NCBI GenBank assembly: GCA_003141895.1
Contig: PLNT01000016.1
Span: 1-64,000, forward strand
Length of the DNA stretch: 64,000 nucleotides
Reading direction: 5' to 3'
Origin: Bacteroidales bacterium
GTDB lineage: Bacteria > Bacteroidota > Bacteroidia > Bacteroidales > VadinHA17
Positions 58,001-64,000 of the stretch are shown here, piece after piece. Position 1 is the stretch's first letter. The number at the start of each line of letters is the position of its first letter. A model generated the notes under the pieces. That model did no database searches and was not told where the DNA came from. It saw nothing but the letters and a program-made list of their open reading frames with translations. A program made the position numbers and the translations under genes.

Positions 58001-59186
58001 AAAAGGACAATTGAGCAGGATTAATTCTGTAGCATTCTCCCCGGACGGACAAAGTTTTTTGACCGGATCATTTGGGTCAGACCCAACTGCAAAGCTTTGG
58101 GATCTTAAAGGAAAATTATTAAAAGTCTTTAAGGGACATACTACTTCAATATTATCTGTTGCCTTTTCACCTGATGGTAGTAAAGTGCTCGCAGGCTCGG
58201 CAGACCAGACAGCAGTACTTTGGAATATTCAGGGAAATATCGAACAGGTATTCTCAGGAGACAATTCGTATGTCAGATCTGTTGCATTTTCTCCTGACGG
58301 ACAGAATATTCTTATAGGTCTTGACAATGGCAATATAAGAATGTATCCGGTGAAAATGCCTTTTCAGAGTTTTTACAAAAAAAATAAATATGAACAACTG
58401 AATTCATTTGATAAACTATTATACAATATAACTGATATCAACAAAATAAAAAGTTCTGAAAACGAAAGTGCAATTCTGCAAGCTTCTGAGTACTATGTTA
58501 ATGAAGCTATACAGAGTGGAGGCAATGAAAAAAGTAAGTACTTGAATAATGCAATAGATTTATATAACAAGTTACTAAAAGAATATCCCGGGAAAAAAGA
58601 ATACTTGTTCAATCTTTTAAGGGCAAGCATTTATAGTTATATGACAAACCCGACTGATCAGACTAAAAAAGAAGTAGCAAAACTAAATGAACAAATTATT
58701 GGGTTCACTTCCCTTGAAGATCTTACCCTTTCAGCTTATACTTACCTTTTAGTCTGTTTCAAGAATGATTTCGCAATTGACCAGCTAAATATCCCCGAAA
58801 GCTTCTTCGAAATTTGCAGAAAAATATTGAATCATCCTCAACTGACTGAAGTTGAGCGTAAGGATGTTAGTCTATGGTGTTCATCTATTGCACGCGATTT
58901 TATCCAGAAGAAAGAATTCACACAGGCCCTTCATGTAATTCAGCTATCTCAACTTTCAGACAGTACCAATAAAGAGATGCAGATTATTCTTCCAATTGTT
59001 TATATATTTAACAATCAGTATGATAAAGCAGAATTAATAATAAGAAAATTCAGAGATAAATCGCTCACAGGTATCGATAATTTTAAAACATATAAGGATT
59101 TCTACAAATATGCTATAGATTTATTTGAAGAACAAGCAATTACTCATCCTGATTTTGCAAAAGCAAAAGAGCTTCTGAAGAATTAA
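55068..59186 (+). CDS. nSTAND-type NTPase, one TM helix, 14 WD40 repeats, helical C-terminus
   Basis: FFGREKEIDELFRRL, Walker A YGESGTGKSSLV, Walker B LIFIFDQFEELF, TM IIIILLLSIFSVWAL, 14 copies of VxSVAFSPDGxxxLTGSxDxTARLWDL. Confidence 0.93.
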   Translation: MKSPFKFLDSYTKEDREIFFGREKEIDELFRRLFESRILLVYGESGTGKSSLVNCGLLNKLNNTEHIPVYIRRFDNILESLSETIQVLLQESSPRQMLTALMFKKALREVSDDTHKQLIFIFDQFEELFIFGTKEERQSLIQVLKVLGESDIDCRFIFIIREEYFVNIAEFEKQIPNFLSNRLRIEKMNRSNAIEAIKGTCNVNEIQVEEGFAENLLMKLNPESPGVELTYLQIFLDRVFNLAVHDKKNDKEPIIFTKELIEKTGNVSDLLGSFLDDQISIILKPETALAILKSFVSYKGTKRQLNLADVKDYANTLGENVKEKDVLEIIRTLVLLRILCDVDGNGYYELRHDALAAKIFEKISASEIEILEIRQFIESSHYFWKKRGVLLSDDDLNYISPFEKKLALSTDLSGFIEMSKVKLNNSRIRKRNVMVSGGIIIILLLSIFSVWALKERNRAEDLKTKALAEKYNLQAANLAIHDPTKGLRLAEYAYSIDSSNQNILSNITRIYSDNIFYTLIAKQEDAFAKEEDAIHALAFSPDSKSILTGSGDGTARLWDLNGNMIKMFIGHSGFVNSVAFSPDGQTVLTGSSDRSARLWDLNGKVVTDFKGHGMAVNSVAFSSDGKRILTGSMDKTARLWDLNGNVLQEFRGHSSSISAVALSNDCQYIVTGSSDSTARLWNIKGKQLRVLSKNLDIVTTVAFSPDGKNILVGSNDKTIKLLDLDGKIIRIFTGYPGEVNDVVFSPDGGKILAGASAGYAMLTDLNGNEIKEFKGHTLLVKAVAFSPDGTKIATGSGDCTAKLWDLNENISQVYNGHTGKITSVKFSRNGKEFLTGSSDKTARLWDLSGNTIEIFKGHRNGINNVAFSPDGAKVLTGSDDGTARLWNLQGNVIKIYTGHTKAIMSVAFSPDGRKILTGSMDATARLWDISGKTLMIFRGHNTSVNSVAFSPDGKTILTGGSDYSARLWDLNGNVLTILKGQLSRINSVAFSPDGQSFLTGSFGSDPTAKLWDLKGKLLKVFKGHTTSILSVAFSPDGSKVLAGSADQTAVLWNIQGNIEQVFSGDNSYVRSVAFSPDGQNILIGLDNGNIRMYPVKMPFQSFYKKNKYEQLNSFDKLLYNITDINKIKSSENESAILQASEYYVNEAIQSGGNEKSKYLNNAIDLYNKLLKEYPGKKEYLFNLLRASIYSYMTNPTDQTKKEVAKLNEQIIGFTSLEDLTLSAYTYLLVCFKNDFAIDQLNIPESFFEICRKILNHPQLTEVERKDVSLWCSSIARDFIQKKEFTQALHVIQLSQLSDSTNKEMQIILPIVYIFNNQYDKAELIIRKFRDKSLTGIDNFKTYKDFYKYAIDLFEEQAITHPDFAKAKELLKN
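56669..58362 (+). repeat. Coding tandem repeat: 14 WD40 blades of ~41-43 codons
   Basis: Counted by eye in the translation, consistent with two seven-bladed propellers. Confidence 0.85.
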
Positions 59187-59248
59187 AAATGGTATTCGGC
59201 AACCGGTTTGCGGCGTAAGGAAAACCGCCTACCGCATGCCAATATATG

Positions 59249-60718
59249 CTATACCTTAGGTTCAGGATGGTCAAGCACCTTAGTCGTTCCTCCTGTTTCG
59301 AGGTTTATTCCATGAGGTTTATTTGTCTTCCACGATCCGCCTGTGAAATCCGGTACATCTATTGATTGAGATCTGTTTGCTACTGACCATTCGCTTAAAG
59401 GAGCCACTGAACTCCAGACAGCACCATCATAAACAGGTTGATCGATTGGCAGACCGTTTCTTAAACAATCTATTAAACGCCAGTCCATTATGAAATCCAT
59501 CCCGCCATGTCCTCCAACTTTTTTAGCCATCTCCCCTACTCTTTTCACGATCTCTGGTGAATATTGAGCATATAGTTCTTTCATCTTAGCATCATCAGCC
59601 CATTCTTCACCAAGTGCAATATGCTCGATCGGAAATTTCCGCACCATTCCTTTAGTTCCCTGAAGAAGATGTATTCTTGAATAAGGATGTTCGGATGATA
59701 CATCATGCTGAATCATCATGGTTTTTCCAAGCGTTGTCTTAACTATTGTAGTATTCATATTGCCCCTGAATTTGGAGTCTTTCCATGGAGCATAGAACTG
59801 ATCTTGAGAAACGAGTTCTTTTTCTTTAGGGCCCATAGTAAAATCGAATGTTGAAACAGAGGATAGATGCTCCATCTTATCTCCATAGTTTATGTTCAGA
59901 GCCTGGCAAACAGGTCCTAATCCATGAGTAGGGTAAAGATTGCCATTCCTGGTTGCATTTTCTTTTAGTCTCCACATATCGGTATATGCTCCGTCAGCCT
60001 GTTTGTCATCGAGGGGCTTTTTAAAATTATACCCCATAAGATTATGAATATACGCTCCTTCACCATGAATGATTTCACCGAACATACCCTGTCGTGCCAT
60101 ATTGAGTGTGAGCAGTTCAAAGAAATCATAACAGCAGTTTTCGAGCATCATGCAATGTTTCCTGGTCCTTTCCGATGTTTCAACAAGCTGCCAGGCTTCT
60201 TCGATTGTCCGTGCAATGGGAACCTCACAGGCAACATGTTTTCCATGCTCCATTGCATAAAGAGAAACAGGAGTATGTATTATCCATGGAGTGCAGGTAT
60301 AGATAAGATCAAGATCCGGTAGCTCGACGAGCTTTTTCCAAATATTTTCATCTCCGGTAAATTCCTGAGCCGCAGGTCTTCCAATCCCAGTCAGGTATTT
60401 ATTGGATTCTTTTACGCAGATTTCTCTTTTATCGCCTAATGCTTTAATTTCTACTCCGTCAATATATGATAATCTTTGAACTGCATCACTCCCCCGGTCG
60501 CCAAGACCAATTATACCTATTCTTATAATTGGAATTGGGGGTGCAGCGTAACCTGCCATATTAAACTTTTGTGAATGTATCTTTTTGACTGCTTCAACTA
60601 TACCTGCAAGATTAGATTCTGCCTGTATCGGTTTGCATTTCGATATTAAGCTACCAGCCATTGCACCAGCCCCGGCAAGTGTTGCTGTTTTCAGAAAATT
60701 ACGACGATTTGTTGCCAT
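59249..60718 (-). CDS. Gfo/Idh/MocA-fold protein of GH109 (alpha-N-acetylgalactosaminidase) type
   Basis: NRRNFLKTATLAGAGAMAGSLI leader; TCTPWIIHTPVSLYAMEHGKHVACEVPIARTIEEAWQLVETSERTRKHCMMLENCCYDFFELLTLNMARQGMFGEIIHGEGAYIHNL. Confidence 0.88.
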   Translation of the reverse strand: MATNRRNFLKTATLAGAGAMAGSLISKCKPIQAESNLAGIVEAVKKIHSQKFNMAGYAAPPIPIIRIGIIGLGDRGSDAVQRLSYIDGVEIKALGDKREICVKESNKYLTGIGRPAAQEFTGDENIWKKLVELPDLDLIYTCTPWIIHTPVSLYAMEHGKHVACEVPIARTIEEAWQLVETSERTRKHCMMLENCCYDFFELLTLNMARQGMFGEIIHGEGAYIHNLMGYNFKKPLDDKQADGAYTDMWRLKENATRNGNLYPTHGLGPVCQALNINYGDKMEHLSSVSTFDFTMGPKEKELVSQDQFYAPWKDSKFRGNMNTTIVKTTLGKTMMIQHDVSSEHPYSRIHLLQGTKGMVRKFPIEHIALGEEWADDAKMKELYAQYSPEIVKRVGEMAKKVGGHGGMDFIMDWRLIDCLRNGLPIDQPVYDGAVWSSVAPLSEWSVANRSQSIDVPDFTGGSWKTNKPHGINLETGGTTKVLDHPEPKV

Positions 60719-60895
60719 TATAAGCGTATTTTCAGATTAAGATCAATTAAAAGAATTATCTGCAAATTAGTATTTTATTCAGTAGAAATGATTTTCTTCC
60801 AGCCAATTCCGCCACTCCTCACTCGTTTTAACATACAGTTCCATCTCTTTTTTAAAGGAAAGGTAAAATAAATTATTTTTACAAAAAATATTCCA

Positions 60896-61915
60896 ATGAC
60901 TATTTATGAAAATGCCCCTCTGAAAAAATTCAACACTTTCGGTCTGGATTATTTCGCAAATAAATTGATCCATATAAAGACTGAAGAGGAAGCTGTCTCT
61001 CTTTTCAATGGAAAAACTAAATGGGAAAAACCTCTCCTTATTTTAGGCGGTGGAAGCAATATTCTATTTACCAGTGATTTTAACGGCACAATACTGTATC
61101 CTGAAATGAAGGGAATAAAAATTGAAGAAAAAAATAATGAATCTGTAATTGTCTCAGCAGGTGCAGGATTAAACTGGGACGAATTTGTTTCCTGGACTGT
61201 TACCAGAGGTTTTGGTGGATTGGAGAATCTTTCGTTGATTCCGGGTAATGTCGGTGCAACGCCTATACAGAATATTGGTGCGTATGGAATTGAAGTAAAG
61301 GATCTGATTGTAAGGGTCAGAACTATTAATACAATTGATGCCACTACAAGGATTTTCAGCAACAGTGAGTGCGAATTTGGTTACAGAAACAGTATTTTCA
61401 AAAATAAGGAGAAGGGGAAGTACCTTGTAACCAGGGTATACTACAGATTAAATCTTAGTCCGGTATTAAATCTAAGCTATGGATCTCTTATAGAAGAAGT
61501 GAATAAACTTGGTCAGGAGAGTTTGGAAAACGTCAGGCAGAGTGTCATTAACATACGAAGGAGTAAATTACCCGATCCTGAATTAATCGGAAATGCCGGA
61601 AGCTTTTTTAAGAACCCTGTTGTATCAAGTTCCTTTGCCGATGGTCTTAAAAATAAATTTCCTGAAATGCCTATTTATGATGATAAGGATGGTTATAAAA
61701 AGCTTGCAGCAGGATGGTTAATAGATCAGTGCGGATGGAGAGGAAAAAGAAAAGGGAATGCCGGTGTTCACGATAAACAGGCCCTGGTCCTGATAAACAA
61801 TGGAAAAGCGACAGGAAAGGAAATCTACGACCTTTCATGCGAAATCAAGAAATCAGTTCACGAGAAATTTGGTGTTGATCTTGAAAGAGAAGTTGAAGTT
61901 ATTGGAACTATCTGA
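60896..61915 (+). CDS. murB: UDP-N-acetylmuramate dehydrogenase
   Basis: LKKFNTFGLDYFANKLI, LGGGSNILFTSDFNGTIL, LSLIPGNVGATPIQNIGAYGIEVKD, GNAGSFFKNPVV. Confidence 0.95.
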   Translation: MTIYENAPLKKFNTFGLDYFANKLIHIKTEEEAVSLFNGKTKWEKPLLILGGGSNILFTSDFNGTILYPEMKGIKIEEKNNESVIVSAGAGLNWDEFVSWTVTRGFGGLENLSLIPGNVGATPIQNIGAYGIEVKDLIVRVRTINTIDATTRIFSNSECEFGYRNSIFKNKEKGKYLVTRVYYRLNLSPVLNLSYGSLIEEVNKLGQESLENVRQSVINIRRSKLPDPELIGNAGSFFKNPVVSSSFADGLKNKFPEMPIYDDKDGYKKLAAGWLIDQCGWRGKRKGNAGVHDKQALVLINNGKATGKEIYDLSCEIKKSVHEKFGVDLEREVEVIGTI

Positions 61916-62939
61916 ATATCTTCCTTTTGTCCAGCTCTTTTTGATATAATAAGGCATACTTGTTATGCTCAGATAATGTCCGCGAAAAGTTATGATACCC
62001 TGAAAAATCAGCCTTTGCAGCAAAAAACAGGTAATCGTGGTTTTCTGCATTCAGAACAGCATCAATTCCTTCAATAGTAGGGCATCCTATCGGACCAGGA
62101 GGAAAACCGGAATGTTTGTAAGTATTATAAGGGGAATCAACTAGCAGATACTTTTTTAACACACGTGTAATTGTAAAATCATTCAGAGCAAACTTAATTG
62201 TCGGACACGACTGCAGAGGGATCCCTCTTTTCAGTCTGTTAATGTAAACCCCGGCAATCCGTGGTTTTTCATCACGCTTAACGACTTCATCATCAATTAT
62301 TGAGGCAAGAATTGATACCTCAATCTGAGTCATTCCTTCAGCTTTTGCTTTTGAAAGCCGGGTATCATTCCAGAATAATCTAAACTCCTTAAGCATCCTT
62401 ATATATATACCTCTGGCGTCGGTATTCCAATAAAATTCATAAGTATTGGGAAGAAAAATTGAAATGATGTTTTCCTTTTTGAACCCATCATTCAAAAAAT
62501 TCGAATCATCAGAGAAAAAACTTACAATCCGGGCTGAATCAGATTCCAATTGTTTTCCGAATTTCCCCGCAATGTCATTCAATGTCCTGACATTACTGAA
62601 AGTTACTTTAACCGGTGACTGTCTTCCTGATCTCAATAGGTTTATCAGCCCGTTATAACTAAGTTTCTTTCCAACTAAATAACGACCCGGCCTTATCGCC
62701 CCAGTATAGTTTTTCTTTCGCGCAATCCAGTTGAAGGCATTAATGTTTTTTATTGAGAGTTTTGATTTAAGGGTATCAAGTACCTGTGTATAAGAAGAAC
62801 CGGTAGGAATAAAAATAACCTGATTTGCTTTATCCGATGTTATGTTTAAGCCAAAGATTATAGTGAATCCGATAATAAGCAGAACAATGCATAAAATTCC
62901 TGCACAGGATAAAATAATAAGTATTTTTTTTCTTTTCAT
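61908..62939 (-). CDS. mltG: MltG/YceG-like endolytic transglycosylase
   Basis: IFIPTGSSYTQVLDTLKSK, EVSILASIIDDEVVKRDEKPRIAGVYINRLKRGIPLQSCPTIKFAL, YNTYKHSGFPPGPIGCPTIEGIDAVLN. Confidence 0.93.
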   Translation of the reverse strand: MKRKKILIILSCAGILCIVLLIIGFTIIFGLNITSDKANQVIFIPTGSSYTQVLDTLKSKLSIKNINAFNWIARKKNYTGAIRPGRYLVGKKLSYNGLINLLRSGRQSPVKVTFSNVRTLNDIAGKFGKQLESDSARIVSFFSDDSNFLNDGFKKENIISIFLPNTYEFYWNTDARGIYIRMLKEFRLFWNDTRLSKAKAEGMTQIEVSILASIIDDEVVKRDEKPRIAGVYINRLKRGIPLQSCPTIKFALNDFTITRVLKKYLLVDSPYNTYKHSGFPPGPIGCPTIEGIDAVLNAENHDYLFFAAKADFSGYHNFSRTLSEHNKYALLYQKELDKRKIFR

Positions 62940-63094
62940 GGTCTGTTGTTCAACGCAAATTTAATCATAAAAATGGCTTACTGGCTTAAAGAGACAACGG
63001 TTTGACGGCAAAAATGTCTTTCCCTATTAAACCTTTGAGCCTTTATGCCTTTAAGCCAATTTTTAAATATTGCGAAGTTTACAAATTAAAGCTT

Positions 63095-63102
63095 TAATTT
63101 TG
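63095..63102 (+). promoter_or_regulatory. Candidate Bacteroidetes -7 box (TAATTTTG) upstream of the TauE-like gene
   Basis: TAnnTTTG match about 29 nt before the ATG. Confidence 0.35.
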
Positions 63103-63130
63103 TAATAGTACATTAATAAACTAATATCCA

Positions 63131-63505
63131 ATGAAAATGTCGACATCTATAGTACTGATTCTTATAGTAATAGGAATAATAACCGGAATAATGGCCGGGA
63201 TGCTTGGGATAGGAGGTGCAATAATAATGATACCGGCCCTGGTTTTCTTACTGGGGATCAGCCAGCAGACTGCACAGGGAACCAGCCTCGCAGTTATGCT
63301 GCCACCAATCGGTGTAATTGCTGCCTACAACTATTATAAAGCGGGTTTTGTAAACATAAAATTTGCAATAATACTTGCGGTGTTTTTCCTTGTCGGTTCG
63401 TATTTCGGATCGAAGTTTGCGCTTAATATACCACAGAATATACTGAAAAAAATATTTGGTCTTCTTCTGCTGCTTGTTGCAGCTAAAATGCTGTTATCAA
63501 AATAA
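63131..63505 (+). CDS. TauE/SafE-type sulfite exporter family protein (half-length, 124 aa)
   Basis: GIMAGMLGIGGAIIMIPALVFLLGISQQTAQGTSLAVMLPPIGVIAAYNYYKAG. Confidence 0.82.
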   Translation: MKMSTSIVLILIVIGIITGIMAGMLGIGGAIIMIPALVFLLGISQQTAQGTSLAVMLPPIGVIAAYNYYKAGFVNIKFAIILAVFFLVGSYFGSKFALNIPQNILKKIFGLLLLLVAAKMLLSK

Positions 63506-63767
63506 CTCCTTCCCTCTTTGTTTTACCCCCACCCCCCCCTTAGGGGGCTATAGGCGTCAGAATAACACCTAGTTCCATAATATAAACCTATTTAGTGGGG
63601 TTACCTCTTAGCGAACTTTGTGGTCAAATAACTTCCAATGCAGTCACCATTTCACTGTTGGATAAATATTTTTCAATAAAAGATTTTTACAGCAAATTAT
63701 AATAAATAATTACCTTAGTAGGATCAACATAATGGGGGAATTTATTAAGCATTAAATATCTTATTTT

Positions 63768-64000
63768 ATGAAATCAATTATTTCTATAATTCAGATCGCC
63801 TTGCTTTTAGTTGTGATGCCAAAACTGCAGGCGCAGGACAAACAGAATCAGAAATTGCACATTATTATTATCGGAGCACATCCCGATGATGCGGAAGAAG
63901 CTGGTGGAGTAGCCTGTTTATGGGCAAAAGCAGGAAATGATGTTCTGCTGGTTTCATTAACAAACGGTGACGCAGGACATCAGTCAATACCTGCAGAAAA
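63768..64000 (+). CDS. LmbE/PIG-L-like deacetylase, truncated by the window end
   Basis: Translated by hand: MKSIISIIQIALLLVVMPKLQAQDKQNQKLHIIIIGAHPDDAEEAGGVACLWAKAGNDVLLVSLTNGDAGHQ; AHPDDAE motif. Confidence 0.85.
   Translation, partial: MKSIISIIQIALLLVVMPKLQAQDKQNQKLHIIIIGAHPDDAEEAGGVACLWAKAGNDVLLVSLTNGDAGHQSIPAE

Noticed and set aside
56669-58362. Non-coding tandem repeat or CRISPR-like array
   Set aside because: Periodic sequence is in frame and encodes WD40 blades.
1-64000. Prophage, transposon or integrative element
   Set aside because: No integrase, transposase, phage structural genes, tRNA boundary or att-like direct repeats recognised.

Overview
The window is typical Bacteroidetes/Bacteroidales-like chromosome: AT-rich, with SusC, ASPIC/UnbV-FG-GAP lipoproteins, GH109 and TAnnTTTG-type -7 motifs. 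I saw no rRNA, tRNA, CRISPR array or transposase. Left to right it contains: two tandem FG-GAP/ASPIC lipoproteins and an orphan SusC-like receptor; a DeoR-controlled sugar cluster (MFS, DUF1080, Gfo/Idh, NagB-like, PfkB-like); NAD salvage genes (pncA/pncB); a PAS-rich histidine kinase divergent from an OmpR-type regulator; a solo AmrS-type radical SAM enzyme; a DnaQ/GIY-YIG fusion; a complete kdp K+ uptake locus, including a kdpF absent from the ORF track and an extra 4HB-HAMP protein without a kinase domain; an APC transporter; an M49 peptidase; an AlkD-like protein; GGT; a six-gene Hyf/Ehr/complex-I-like operon; a divergent AlbA_2 / nSTAND-WD40 pair; GH109-like; murB; mltG; a TauE-like protein; and a truncated LmbE-like deacetylase. 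The strongest candidate for something undescribed is the Hyf-like operon at 46618-53961. All membrane modules are present. The large subunit lacks all four NiFe cysteines. The small subunit has lost three of four N2-type cluster ligands and is fused to a half-degenerate ferredoxin that keeps exactly one complete [4Fe-4S] ligand set. A second theme is a mosaic of interspersed palindromic repeats between genes, sometimes touching the ends of coding regions.
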